DNA of 49,932 nt from Polaribacter sp. SA4-10 (GCA_949519155.1 CATIQU010000029.1:1-49932), one strand, 5' to 3'. Positions 17,478-26,181 are shown, numbered from the stretch's first letter. Numbers and translations: made by a program. Notes: a model not told the origin generated them from the letters alone.

Positions 17478-18824
17478 TTATCGATTAAAAGTGATTCTTT
17501 TCCCTTTCATATTGTCATTGAACACCCCGTTATTATACATTAAATGCCCGTTTACAAAAGTATGCGTAACCGAAGAAGAAAACCGCGTTCCTTCAAATGG
17601 AGACCATCCACACTTGTATAAGATGTTGTCTTTAGAAACTGTTTGTGGCTGATTCGGGTTTATCAAAACCAAATCTGCATAAAAACCTTCCTTTATAAAA
17701 CCACGCTTTTCTATTTGAAATAACTTAGCAGGATTGTGACTCATTTTTTCCACTGCTTTTTCAATAGAAATCACCCCTTCTTTTACCTTTTCTAAAATAG
17801 CCACGATTGCGTGTTGTACCAAGGGACCACCACTAGGTGCTTTTAAGTAAGTGTTGGTTTTTTCTTCTAAAGTGTGTGGTGCATGATCAGTTGCTAAAAC
17901 ATCAATTCGATCATCCAACAAAGCATCCCAAAGACCTTGTCTATCCTTCCGCGACTTTACTGCAGGATTCCATTTTATATGCGTTCCTTTTTCCTCATAA
18001 TCTTCATCTGAAAACCATAAATGATGAATGCAAACTTCCGCTGTTATTTGTTTTTCCTCTAATGGAATATCATTTCTAAAAAGTTCCGTCTCTTTCGCAG
18101 TAGATACATGAAAAATATGCAATCGAGCCCCCGTTTTTTTAGCCAATTCAATTGCTTTTGAAGAGGAAAGATAACACGCTTCTTCACTTCGAATCATTGG
18201 ATGGCATCTTATCGGAATGTCTTCACCATATTTTTCGATAAATGTTGCAGTATTTTTTCTGATGGTTGCTTCGTCTTCACAATGTACAGAAATAATCATT
18301 TTTGTAGAAGAGAAAATTTTCTCTAAAACAGCCTCATTATCTACGAGCATGTTTCCAGTAGAAGAGCCTAAAAATAATTTTATTCCTGCTACTTTTTTGG
18401 GATCTGTTTTTAGCAGTTCCTCTAAATTGTCGTTGGTGCCACCAAACATAAAAGAGTAGTTTGCATAGGAATCTTTAGCAGCAATTTTAAACTTATCTTC
18501 CAATAACGCTTGCGTTGTTGCTTGCGGAACTGTATTTGGCATTTCGATGAATGTAGTAATACCTCCAGCAATAGCAGCCCTACTTTCTGTTGAAATGTTT
18601 GCTTTGTGCGTTAAACCAGGTTCTCTGAAATGTACCTGATCATCTATAAACCCAGGAATCAAATAACTACCCTGTGCCTCTATGATTTCAAGAGCGTCCA
18701 CATCAGTTACCATTATAGAAGGATCTACTTTTTTGATTATTTCATTTTCAATGAGAACATCCCCCTTGAAAGTGGTGTTTTCGTTAACAATAGTGGCGTT
18801 TTTAATTAAAATTGATTTTGTCAT
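17478..18824 (-). CDS. pyrC: Dihydroorotase (first HxH ligand is Gln)
   Basis: This 448-residue amidohydrolase makes dihydroorotate from carbamoyl-aspartate in pyrimidine synthesis. The features are IDDQVHFREPGLTHKA (residues 60-75), the candidate carboxylated Lys in AGIKLFLGSSTG, then VHCED, LHIFHVST and LATDHAPHT. In most amidohydrolases the first motif is HxH. Here it is Gln63-Val-His65, so one zinc ligand is replaced. I recall the same in other Bacteroidota, so it is probably a lineage trait rather than damage. It lies 8 nt after a GNAT gene and 1 nt before DUF4296. Confidence 0.95.
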   Translation of the reverse strand: MTKSILIKNATIVNENTTFKGDVLIENEIIKKVDPSIMVTDVDALEIIEAQGSYLIPGFIDDQVHFREPGLTHKANISTESRAAIAGGITTFIEMPNTVPQATTQALLEDKFKIAAKDSYANYSFMFGGTNDNLEELLKTDPKKVAGIKLFLGSSTGNMLVDNEAVLEKIFSSTKMIISVHCEDEATIRKNTATFIEKYGEDIPIRCHPMIRSEEACYLSSSKAIELAKKTGARLHIFHVSTAKETELFRNDIPLEEKQITAEVCIHHLWFSDEDYEEKGTHIKWNPAVKSRKDRQGLWDALLDDRIDVLATDHAPHTLEEKTNTYLKAPSGGPLVQHAIVAILEKVKEGVISIEKAVEKMSHNPAKLFQIEKRGFIKEGFYADLVLINPNQPQTVSKDNILYKCGWSPFEGTRFSSSVTHTFVNGHLMYNNGVFNDNMKGKRITFNR

Positions 18825-18832
18825 TTTTCTTC

Positions 18833-19318
18833 TTAAATATCGATTCTCATGTTTACTAAACTTTTTACAAACCCAAAACGGTCGTAAGATTTTATTGCAG
18901 ACGGATTATTACTATACACGTCCAATCGTAATTCTTTTAATTCTCTATTATGTGCCCATATTTTTAAAGACTCTAAAACAAGGGTACTGATTCTGTTTCC
19001 TCTAAAATTCGGTTTTACATAAATAAATCCGATGTATCCATGCAATGGGTTTTTTTGGTACTGCTTCGACTTTTCTATCCTTACATATCCACAACCAACG
19101 AGTTCATTTTTACAAAAGGCAACGATAAAATGAGTCTCCTCAGAAGTAATTATTGCCGGAATATTGTAATAATGTATAGCTCCTTCCTTTAAAAAAGGAT
19201 CTAAGGGTCTTTCGGCCTCAATAACGCCTTGTTCAAATTTTAATAAGATCTCCAGGTCGTCTAAATTTGCTTCCCTTATTGCAATAGCATTCAACATAAA
19301 TTTATTTTGGCAACCCAT
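18833..19318 (-). CDS. GNAT-family N-acetyltransferase
   Basis: This 161-residue acetyltransferase opens AIAIREANLDDLEILLKFE, the usual first strand and helix. The acetyl-CoA loop is YVKPNFRGNRISTLVLESL (the R/Q-x-x-G-x-G/A type, here RGNRIS). It ends with NNPSAIKSYDRFGFVKS, the conserved late GNAT motif. The substrate is unknown. The ATG at 19318 overlaps the upstream glycosyltransferase by 17 nt. A second ATG at 19297 gives no overlap and an equally good domain start, so the start is uncertain by 7 residues. It is in the operon with pyrC. Confidence 0.88.
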   Translation of the reverse strand: MGCQNKFMLNAIAIREANLDDLEILLKFEQGVIEAERPLDPFLKEGAIHYYNIPAIITSEETHFIVAFCKNELVGCGYVRIEKSKQYQKNPLHGYIGFIYVKPNFRGNRISTLVLESLKIWAHNRELKELRLDVYSNNPSAIKSYDRFGFVKSLVNMRIDI

Positions 19319-20024
19319 TTATTCTCATTTTTAAAACTCCAAAAAGGGCTTCCGACACAATATTTCCACTCATTTTAGACTCTCCAAGTGTTCGGTCTGT
19401 AAAAATCACAGAAACTTCTTTAATCTTGAATTTATGTTTCCATGCTTTGAACTTCATTTCAATTTGAAAAGCATAACCGACAAACTTAATTTTATCAAAC
19501 TGAATCTTTTCAAGCACTTTTCGTTGGTAGCAAACAAAACCTGCTGTGGTGTCAAAAATGGGAATTCGAGTAATGAATCGCACATATTTAGAGGCAAAAT
19601 AAGAAAGCAATAGGCGTTTAATGTCCCAATTGATAACGTTTACCTGATTGTTTATATATCTCGATCCGACAGCAACATCTCCACCTTCTTTAGAACAAGC
19701 ATCATAAAGGCGCACCAAGTCTTTTGGGTTGTGAGAAAAATCAGCATCCATTTCTATGATATAATCGTATTTTCTTTCAATCGCCCATTTAAAACCATGG
19801 ATGTATGCAGTTCCTATACCATTTTTGCCTTTTCTATTTTCTATATAAAGTTTTTCGGGAAATTCAGTAATTAATTGCGTCACAATTTTTGAAGTTCCAT
19901 CCGGGGAATTATCATCAACAATTAAAACATGGAAGTCTTTTTTTTGGCTGAATATAGCTCTAATAATTGCTTCAATATTTTCTTTTTCGTTATACGTGGG
20001 GATAATAACTAACGCGTCTGACAT
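19302..20024 (-). CDS. Polyprenol-phosphate mannosyltransferase (DPM1-like GT2)
   Basis: This 240-residue GT2 enzyme starts ALVIIPTYNEKENIEAII. The metal-binding acidic motifs are VDDNSPDGT and EMDADFSHNP, followed by VGSRY and DTTAGFVCYQRKVLE, which are typical of dolichol/polyprenol-phosphate mannose synthase. There is no C-terminal membrane domain, as in the short DPM1 type. It would supply lipid-linked mannose for envelope glycans or protein O-glycosylation, which is known in Bacteroidota (inference). It is the first gene of the minus-strand operon GT2-GNAT-pyrC-DUF4296. Confidence 0.92.
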   Translation of the reverse strand: MSDALVIIPTYNEKENIEAIIRAIFSQKKDFHVLIVDDNSPDGTSKIVTQLITEFPEKLYIENRKGKNGIGTAYIHGFKWAIERKYDYIIEMDADFSHNPKDLVRLYDACSKEGGDVAVGSRYINNQVNVINWDIKRLLLSYFASKYVRFITRIPIFDTTAGFVCYQRKVLEKIQFDKIKFVGYAFQIEMKFKAWKHKFKIKEVSVIFTDRTLGESKMSGNIVSEALFGVLKMRINGLPK

Positions 20025-20070
20025 ATATCAATTTTCAAGGTAAGAAAGCAAATATACAGTATTTAATTAC

Positions 20071-20078
20071 TAATTTTG
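20071..20078 (+). promoter_or_regulatory. -7 box upstream of DUF4271-hemD
   Basis: TAATTTTG matches TAnnTTTG and ends 25 nt before the proposed TTG start at 20104. Confidence 0.4.
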
Positions 20079-20103
20079 TGTTAATCTTAGAAAACCAAAC
20101 AAC

Positions 20104-20745
20104 TTGCAAGCAATAGAAAAAATTGATATTTCTACAAACTGGGTGACGCTCATTTTTATGGTGTTATTACTCTGTGTGTTTCTTCTAAAAGGGTTTCATA
20201 GAACAAAGTTAAAAGAATACTTTTTTGCGTTTTTTAATAAAGGTTTTATTGCTTCTGAAATTGAAGAAAGAACCTCTGCTTTAAACCGATTTTCTGTTGT
20301 TTTGTTTTTTTTTACAAACGTAATTTTTGGTTTGCTTACTTTCCTTTTAATCAATTATTTTGCAAGAGAAGGTTTTTTAGAGATCTCTTTTTTCTGGAAA
20401 ACACTCTTGGTTTTTGGTGGTTACTTGACTGTAAAAAGGATTTTGGAAAAGTTTTTTGTGATATTATTTTCAATGCACACGCAAACAGTATCATTTTTAA
20501 CAGCAAAAAACATCTATACACACACGATTGGCTTATGGGTTTTTCCAACATTAATTTTATTTTATTACACAGCATTGCCTAAGAAAATCTTCCTGATGTT
20601 TCTTACACTTCTAATTATAATGAAATTAGGACTGTTGCTCGTTAATAACAAAAACTTGATTTTAAGCAAGTTGTTTTATATAATTTTGTACATTTGCGCC
20701 TTTGAAATAGCCCCCCTGTTTATTTTATTTAAGTCGATATTTTAA
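20104..20745 (+). CDS. DUF4271 membrane protein
   Basis: This 213-residue integral membrane protein has about six hydrophobic helices and begins AIEKIDISTNWVTLIFMVLL. It belongs to DUF4271, a Bacteroidota-specific family usually placed just before hemD, as here (16-nt gap). Its function is unknown. A role in envelope or haem-related processes is only suggested by the neighbour. No ATG is available after the upstream in-frame stop codon (20071-20073). The TTG at 20104 is therefore taken as the start, which is consistent with the -7 box 25 nt upstream. Confidence 0.87.
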   Translation: MQAIEKIDISTNWVTLIFMVLLLCVFLLKGFHRTKLKEYFFAFFNKGFIASEIEERTSALNRFSVVLFFFTNVIFGLLTFLLINYFAREGFLEISFFWKTLLVFGGYLTVKRILEKFFVILFSMHTQTVSFLTAKNIYTHTIGLWVFPTLILFYYTALPKKIFLMFLTLLIIMKLGLLLVNNKNLILSKLFYIILYICAFEIAPLFILFKSIF

Positions 20746-20761
20746 ATACAAAAATAACCGC

Positions 20762-21508
20762 ATGAAAGTGAAAACCATTTTGGTATCGCAGCCAGCTCCA
20801 AAAACGGAAACTTCCCCGTATTTTGATTTGTCTGATAAACAAAAAGTGAAAATTGATTTTAGATCTTTTATACATGTTGAAGGCATTTCTGTAAAAGAAA
20901 TAAGAGCGCAAAAGATAGATTTATCTCAATTTACCGCCATTATTTTAACAAGTAGAAATGCAGTAGATCATTTCTTTAGAGTTGCAGAAGAAATGCGATT
21001 TTCAGTACCAGATGCGATGAAGTATTTTTGTCAATCGGAAGCTGTTGCTTACTATTTGCAAAAATATGTGGTGTATAGAAAACGTAAAATTTATGTTGGA
21101 AAGAGAACCTTCCCAGAATTAACAAAGTTGATTAAAAAACATAAAGAAGAAGCATTTTTATTACCTTCTTCGGATAAGTTAAAGCCATTAATTCCAACAG
21201 AATTAGATAAGCTAGGTGTTACTTGGACAAGAGCCGATTTGTACCGAACTGTCATGAGTGATTTGACAGATTTAGAAGATGTTATCTATGATGTTTTAGT
21301 GTTTTTTAGCCCCTCAGGAATTGATTCTTTGTATAAGAATTTCCCAGGATTTGAACAGAAAAATACCCGGATTGCTGCTTTTGGGAACACCACAGTTAAA
21401 GCCGTAGAAGATGCTGGTTTGGTCTGCAATATTACTGCACCATCTCCAGAAACACCTTCAATGACAATGGCTTTAGACAAGTATATTAAAATCGTCAACA
21501 AGAAATAA
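20762..21508 (+). CDS. hemD: Uroporphyrinogen-III synthase
   Basis: This 248-residue enzyme cyclises and rearranges hydroxymethylbilane in haem and sirohaem synthesis. HemD is poorly conserved, but the two-lobed pattern is clear: AIILTSRNAVDHFF (lobe 1), AFLLPSSDKLKPLI, and the late conserved segment VLVFFSPSGIDSLYKNFP with IAAFGNTTVKAVEDAG. No other hem gene is in the window. It is co-transcribed with DUF4271 and ends at a bidirectional terminator shared with radA. Confidence 0.92.
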   Translation: MKVKTILVSQPAPKTETSPYFDLSDKQKVKIDFRSFIHVEGISVKEIRAQKIDLSQFTAIILTSRNAVDHFFRVAEEMRFSVPDAMKYFCQSEAVAYYLQKYVVYRKRKIYVGKRTFPELTKLIKKHKEEAFLLPSSDKLKPLIPTELDKLGVTWTRADLYRTVMSDLTDLEDVIYDVLVFFSPSGIDSLYKNFPGFEQKNTRIAAFGNTTVKAVEDAGLVCNITAPSPETPSMTMALDKYIKIVNKK

Positions 21509-21536
21509 TATTTTTCAGAATAACATACACATAAAA

Positions 21537-21561
21537 AAAACCGAGCTTTGCTCGGTTTTTT
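21537..21561. terminator. Bidirectional terminator between hemD and radA
   Basis: CCGAGC (21541-21546) and GCTCGG (21550-21555) form a hairpin with a 3-nt loop. An A8 run precedes it and a T6 run follows it, so it works for both convergent genes. Confidence 0.92.
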
Positions 21562-21595
21562 GTTTTATCTCTTTTTATACTTCAATAGTCGTTTT

Positions 21596-22957
21596 TTAAG
21601 CAAATAAAGTAGCAAAAGCTTCTTCTATTTTCCCTACTAAAACCAGCTTAATAGCATGGTTTTTTGAGGATATCTTATTGTATTTAGACGCTACGAAATT
21701 TTTGTAGCCTAACTTCTCTGCTTCTGAGATCCGTTGATCAATTTTAGAGACAGGTCTTATTTCTCCAGCCAAACCAACTTCCGCAGCAAAACATACATTT
21801 GGGTTAATTGCAATGTCTTGATTGGACGATAAAATTGCTGCTACAACTGCTAAGTCTATAGCGGGGTCATCTACATTAATTCCGCCAGTAACATTTAAAA
21901 ATACATCTTTTGCACCTAGCTTAAAACCAGCTCTTTTTTCTAGAACCGCCAAAATCATATGCAAGCGTTTTAGATTATAGCCTGTAGTCGATCGTTGTGG
22001 AGTACCATAAACAGCCGTAGACACCAACGCTTGTATTTCAATCATTAAAGGGCGAATACCTTCTAGTGTCGAAGCAATTGCAGTTCCGCTTAAATCAGCA
22101 TCTTTTTTTGAAATTAAGATTTCAGATGGATTTGTAATTTCTCTTAATCCAGAAGAAAGCATTTCATAAATCCCTAATTCAGCGGTAGAGCCAAACCTGT
22201 TTTTTTGTGAACGCAAGATTCTGTAGGTATGATTTCTGTCACCTTCAAACTGTAAAACAACATCTACCATATGTTCTAAAATTTTTGGCCCTGCGATATT
22301 TCCTTCTTTGTTGATGTGCCCAATTAATAAAACAGGGGTTGCTGTTTCTTTGGCATATTTTATCAATTCTGCAGCGGCTTCTCTAATTTGTGAAATACTT
22401 CCAGGTGATGCTTCAATCGCATTTGTGTGAAGCGTTTGTATCGAATCTATTACCAAGACATCAGGTTCTGTTTCTTCAATATTTTTAAAAATTTGCTGTG
22501 TGTTTGTTTCGGTAAGAATTAAGCAATTTGAATTCGTAGCTTTTAGCCTTTCTGCTCTCATTTTTATTTGAGACTGACTTTCTTCACCCGAGACATACAA
22601 TACTTTCTGATGGATGTTTAAAGCAACTTGCAAGAGTAAGGTTGATTTTCCAATACCAGGTTCTCCACCCAATAGTGTTACAGACCCTTTTACCAATCCT
22701 CCACCTAAAACAGTGTCTAATTCGTTGTTATTGGTGACAATTCTTTCTTCTGGATTCAGTTGAATATCGGCAACCTTAAGGGGTTTGTTGGTGGTTTTTT
22801 TTGCGGTTGTGGCCTGTTTCCAAACACGTTTTTCTTCTTTTTGAACCACCTCTTCTACAATCGTATTCCATTCTTTACAAGCGCCACATTGCCCCACCCA
22901 TTTTGCATGTTGCGTGCCACAATTCTGACAGAAAAAAGTTGTTTTGGTTTTTGCCAT
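21596..22957 (-). CDS. radA: DNA repair ATPase RadA (Sms)
   Basis: This 453-residue RecA-like branch-migration ATPase is used in recombination. It has the N-terminal zinc finger CxxC...CxxC (Cys10, 13, 24, 27), Walker A GGEPGIGKSTLL, Walker B VLVIDSIQT, and the RadA-specific KNRFG motif (SQKNRFGSTAELG). A Lon-protease-like C-terminal domain follows (VNVTGGINVDDPAIDLAVV in part). Length and domain order are normal. It converges with hemD. About 110 nt separate it from the upstream panC-panD-LPG_synthase_TM operon, so it may have its own promoter. Confidence 0.97.
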   Translation of the reverse strand: MAKTKTTFFCQNCGTQHAKWVGQCGACKEWNTIVEEVVQKEEKRVWKQATTAKKTTNKPLKVADIQLNPEERIVTNNNELDTVLGGGLVKGSVTLLGGEPGIGKSTLLLQVALNIHQKVLYVSGEESQSQIKMRAERLKATNSNCLILTETNTQQIFKNIEETEPDVLVIDSIQTLHTNAIEASPGSISQIREAAAELIKYAKETATPVLLIGHINKEGNIAGPKILEHMVDVVLQFEGDRNHTYRILRSQKNRFGSTAELGIYEMLSSGLREITNPSEILISKKDADLSGTAIASTLEGIRPLMIEIQALVSTAVYGTPQRSTTGYNLKRLHMILAVLEKRAGFKLGAKDVFLNVTGGINVDDPAIDLAVVAAILSSNQDIAINPNVCFAAEVGLAGEIRPVSKIDQRISEAEKLGYKNFVASKYNKISSKNHAIKLVLVGKIEEAFATLFA

Positions 22958-23068
22958 TTTTACTTACAATATTTAAGAAGTGTAAAGTTACAAAGTTTAA
23001 TATTAGCGATTCTTTTTATTCCGTTTTTTGGCAAACCGAAGTCAATTCTAAGGAAAAACCTTCAGCAA

Positions 23069-24019
23069 TTATTTTTTCTTATTGTAGAGCGGTAAAATTA
23101 AAAAAGCCAATCCGCCAAAAACAATAATCATTAATGTTTGTGCTGACCACATAATCCACCCAAAAGCTTCACTCGGACTTTCTGGAACATTAAAGAGTAA
23201 AAATGCCCCCTTTACTGCTAAAGGATAAGAGCCTATGCCTCCATTTGTTGCTGCAATGCTAAATCCACCCGCAATAAATCCAACCAAAATTCCTCCAATT
23301 GGTACTTCTAATCCTTGAATTGCAGGAATGGTTGCCCAAAACATGGCAACATACATCGTCCAAATAAAAACAGTATGAAATATGAAAGCCCATTTTTTCT
23401 CCATTTTTAGAATACTGGTAACTCCTTCTGCTAGACTTAAAATAAAGTTTTTTATTTTTAATAAAAACCCTTGTTTTGCTTTTTTTACAAATGAGGTGAA
23501 GACAATTGTTGCGCTAATGATTCCAATTAGAAGTACTCCAATTTTTATAGGGTCGAAATTTTTAGAAACCAATGCTAAGACATAATCGAATTGAAAAAAC
23601 AAGGTGATTCCAATAATCAGAAACATCATGATCATGTCGGCAATTCTTTCAGCGACTATTGTGCCAAAACCTTTTTCAAATGGAATATTTTCGTAATTGA
23701 TCATTACGGTTGCTCTTGAAACTTCTCCGGCCCTTGGAATGGCAAGATTCACAAAATAACCAATCAATACCGCTAAAACACTGTTCGTAAATTTTGGCTT
23801 GTACCCCATGGGTGCAAGCATAAATTTCCAACGGTACGCTCTGGATAAATGACTTAAAACACCAAAAAATAAGCCAAGAGTGATCCAAGCGTAATTGGCA
23901 GTTTTCAAATGAACAAGCATCTTTCCATGATCCATTCCAGATAAAGAATACCAAACCAAAAGACCCCCTAAAAGAAGCGGTAAGGTAGTTTTTAATATTT
24001 TTTTACTGGTTGATTTCAA
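23069..24019 (-). CDS. Lysylphosphatidylglycerol synthase TM-region / UPF0104 flippase-like membrane protein
   Basis: This 316-residue polytopic membrane protein (about eight helices) has LSHLSRAYRWKFMLAPMGY, IGYFVNLAIPRAGEVSRATV and FAIAATNGGIGSYPLAVKG-like stretches (here GFSIAATNGGIGSYPLAVKG), the hallmarks of the LPG_synthase_TM family. It lacks the aminoacyl-transferase domain of MprF, so it is only the membrane module. A lipid transport role is the family-level guess. It starts 1 nt after panD, completing the operon panC-panD-this gene. The link to pantothenate synthesis is probably only co-transcription. Confidence 0.9.
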   Translation of the reverse strand: MKSTSKKILKTTLPLLLGGLLVWYSLSGMDHGKMLVHLKTANYAWITLGLFFGVLSHLSRAYRWKFMLAPMGYKPKFTNSVLAVLIGYFVNLAIPRAGEVSRATVMINYENIPFEKGFGTIVAERIADMIMMFLIIGITLFFQFDYVLALVSKNFDPIKIGVLLIGIISATIVFTSFVKKAKQGFLLKIKNFILSLAEGVTSILKMEKKWAFIFHTVFIWTMYVAMFWATIPAIQGLEVPIGGILVGFIAGGFSIAATNGGIGSYPLAVKGAFLLFNVPESPSEAFGWIMWSAQTLMIIVFGGLAFLILPLYNKKK

Positions 24020-24020
24020 G

Positions 24021-24371
24021 CTAGGTTAAGGTGTTGTTCTTTTCGTTAGGAAAAACCAACGAAGGTTTGAATTTCTTAGCTTCTTCAAGTTCCATATAAC
24101 AATAGGCAATTAAGATCAAGATATCTCCTTTTGCAACCAGTCTTGCAGCAGCACCATTTAGTGTAATTTCGCCACTTCCACGAGGACCTGGAATGGTGTA
24201 GGTTTCCAAACGCTCTCCATTGTTGTTGTTTACAATTTGAACACGTTCACCTTCAATGATGTTGGCTGCATCCATTAGATCTTCATCAATGGTTATGCTT
24301 CCTATATAATTTAAATCAGCACCCGTTACTTTAACTCGGTGAATCTTTGACTTTACGACTTGTACTAACAT
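24021..24371 (-). CDS. panD: Aspartate 1-decarboxylase (pyruvoyl enzyme)
   Basis: This 116-residue enzyme makes beta-alanine for pantothenate. The self-cleavage site is Gly24-Ser25 in [11 protein letters not shown], and the Ser becomes the pyruvoyl group. The substrate-binding segment EVKSKIHR-type is seen as [16 protein letters not shown], and the Thr/Tyr cleavage residues lie around [20 protein letters not shown]. The C-terminal tail is short. It is encoded 53 nt after panC and directly before the membrane protein gene. Confidence 0.97.
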   Translation of the reverse strand: MLVQVVKSKIHRVKVTGADLNYIGSITIDEDLMDAANIIEGERVQIVNNNNGERLETYTIPGPRGSGEITLNGAAARLVAKGDILILIAYCYMELEEAKKFKPSLVFPNEKNNTLT

Positions 24372-24424
24372 ATTGTAAAAATACTATTTTTAAATTCTTA
24401 ATTCTCTTTTTTGAAGAATGAAAG

Positions 24425-25264
24425 TTAAATTTGAATGTTATCAATTAAACGAATTTCTCCTGCAAAAACGGCAATAAATGCTCTGTATTGTGTTTTTTTA
24501 TCTTTTTTTTCGATTTTTTTGAGTGTTTTTTCATCTGCAATGCTAAAATATTCTAAGGTCAATAGTGGCTGTTTTTCAAATTCTTTTTCGACCCATTTGA
24601 TAATGGTACTTGGATCTTCTACTCCAAACTTTATTTTGGCTTTTTGTAGTGTTTTAAAAATAAATGGCGCTGCGTTTTTGTGTTCTTGAGTTAATCGGCT
24701 ATTTCTTGAACTCATTGCCAATCCATTTTTTTCTCTATATATTTCACATCCTTTGACTTTTACAGGTAATTGCTGCTTTTCGGTCATTTTTTTAATAATT
24801 TGTAATTGCTGAAAATCCTTTTCTCCAAAATACGCTTTATTGGGAGCTACAATTTCAAAGAGTCTTTTTACAACTGTGCCCACTCCGTTAAAATGACCAG
24901 CCCTAAATTTCCCCTCCATTTCGTGCTCTAAACCATCAAAATAAAAAGAAGTAGCAGTAACTTTTTTGTCATATACTTCTTTTACATCGGGAGCAAAAAG
25001 GATATCACATTGCGCACTTTCTAAAAGCCTTGTGTCTTCGCGAAAGGTTTTTGGGTATTTCACCAAATCTTCTGGGTTGTCAAATTGTGTGGGATTTACA
25101 AAAATACTGACCACAGAAATTTCATTTTCTTCTTTACATTTTTTTAAAAGCGATAAATGGCCCTCATGCAATGCACCCATGGTTGGAACAAACCCAATTT
25201 CTTTGTTCTTCTTTTGTGCATCTAAATAGGTATTTAAGGCTGCCTTGGTGTAAAAAATTTTCAT
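24425..25264 (-). CDS. panC: Pantothenate synthetase
   Basis: This 279-residue ATP-dependent ligase joins pantoate and beta-alanine. The motifs are FVPTMGALHEGHLSLLKKC (HIGH-type nucleotide site), SIFVNPTQFDNPEDLVKYP, FNGVGTVVKRLFEIV and AYFGEKDFQQLQIIKKM, with MSSRNSRL for the KMSKS-like loop. It is complete and normal in length. It is the first gene of panC-panD-LPG_synthase_TM and divergent from the glycogen synthase-like gene. A -7 box lies 23 nt upstream. Confidence 0.97.
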   Translation of the reverse strand: MKIFYTKAALNTYLDAQKKNKEIGFVPTMGALHEGHLSLLKKCKEENEISVVSIFVNPTQFDNPEDLVKYPKTFREDTRLLESAQCDILFAPDVKEVYDKKVTATSFYFDGLEHEMEGKFRAGHFNGVGTVVKRLFEIVAPNKAYFGEKDFQQLQIIKKMTEKQQLPVKVKGCEIYREKNGLAMSSRNSRLTQEHKNAAPFIFKTLQKAKIKFGVEDPSTIIKWVEKEFEKQPLLTLEYFSIADEKTLKKIEKKDKKTQYRAFIAVFAGEIRLIDNIQI

Positions 25265-25287
25265 TGGATATCGAGGTAAAATAAGTG

Positions 25288-25295
25288 CAAACTTA
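25288..25295 (-). promoter_or_regulatory. -7 box of the panC operon
   Basis: The minus strand reads TAAGTTTGC, a full match to TAnnTTTG, 23 nt before the panC start codon in the 95-nt divergent intergenic region. Confidence 0.55.
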
Positions 25296-25327
25296 CCATT
25301 TTAACATGATATTAGCATAATAATTTG

Positions 25328-25335
25328 TATTTTCG
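25328..25335 (+). promoter_or_regulatory. Variant -7 box of the glycogen synthase-like gene
   Basis: TATTTTCG differs by one base from TAnnTTTG. The same context, TTTGTATTTTCG or TTTTGTATTTTCG, recurs before dgt (around 35504-35513), which supports a real element. Confidence 0.4.
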
Positions 25336-25359
25336 CATCCTTATAAAAGAGTTTGATTA

Positions 25360-26169
25360 ATGAAGGACAAGAGAATTTTATATGTATCGTCTGAGGTGGT
25401 TCCGTATTTACCTGAAACAGAATTATCATCAACAGCATTCAACGTTGCGAAGAACTCGCATTCTAAAGGTGTTCAGACAAGGATTTTTATGCCAAGATAT
25501 GGCGTAATCAATGAGAGAAGACATCAGTTACATGAAGTAATTCGATTGTCTGGAATGAACCTTATAATTAATGATATGGACATGCCATTAATTATAAAAG
25601 TTGCCTCAATTCCTAAGGAAAGAATGCAGGTTTATTTTATCGATAACGAAGAGTATTTTAAGAGAAAAGCTGTTTTTACAGATGAAGATGATAAGTTGTT
25701 TTCTGACAATGATGAGCGTGCAATTTTCTTTGCAAAAGGTGTTGTAGAAACGGTTAAGAAATTAAACTGGGCGCCAGATATTATCCATGTTCATGGTTGG
25801 TTGGCATCGCTATTACCATTGTATTTGAAAGAGTTTTACAAAGAAGAGCCATTGTTTACAGAGAGTAAAATTGTTACCTCGGTATACAACAATCCTTTTG
25901 AGGGTGCTTTGAGTTCTGATTTGGCATCAAAAATTAAATTTGATGAAATTGCAGATGCTAAAATAGCGACCATTAAAACCCCAACACACACCAATATTTT
26001 AAAAAGTGCTATAGAAAATTCGGACGCAATTATTCATGGTAGCGAAAGCATGCCAGATGATATCGTTTCTTTTATAACAGCGCAAAACAAACCGGTTTTA
26101 GAGTTTCAATCTGACGACTTAAAAGAGCCATACTTAAATTTTTATGCTGATATTTTATCGGTAAACTAA
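25360..26169 (+). CDS. Glycogen/starch synthase-like protein, N-terminal GT5 domain only
   Basis: This 269-residue protein matches only the N-terminal half of GT5 glycogen synthases (canonical length about 480). It has RILYVSSEVVPYLPETELSS, then TRIFMPRYGVINERRHQLHE and PDIIHVHGWLASLLPLYLK. The usual ADP-glucose loop KxGGL is replaced by ETELSS, and no C-terminal GT-B domain follows, because the stop codon lies 12 nt before the next gene. It is annotated as glycogen synthase in many flavobacteria, but catalysis is doubtful. A binding or regulatory role is an inference. It is the first gene of a cluster with the DUF4270 gene and glmS. Confidence 0.88.
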   Translation: MKDKRILYVSSEVVPYLPETELSSTAFNVAKNSHSKGVQTRIFMPRYGVINERRHQLHEVIRLSGMNLIINDMDMPLIIKVASIPKERMQVYFIDNEEYFKRKAVFTDEDDKLFSDNDERAIFFAKGVVETVKKLNWAPDIIHVHGWLASLLPLYLKEFYKEEPLFTESKIVTSVYNNPFEGALSSDLASKIKFDEIADAKIATIKTPTHTNILKSAIENSDAIIHGSESMPDDIVSFITAQNKPVLEFQSDDLKEPYLNFYADILSVN

Positions 26170-26181
26170 TATTTTATAAAA

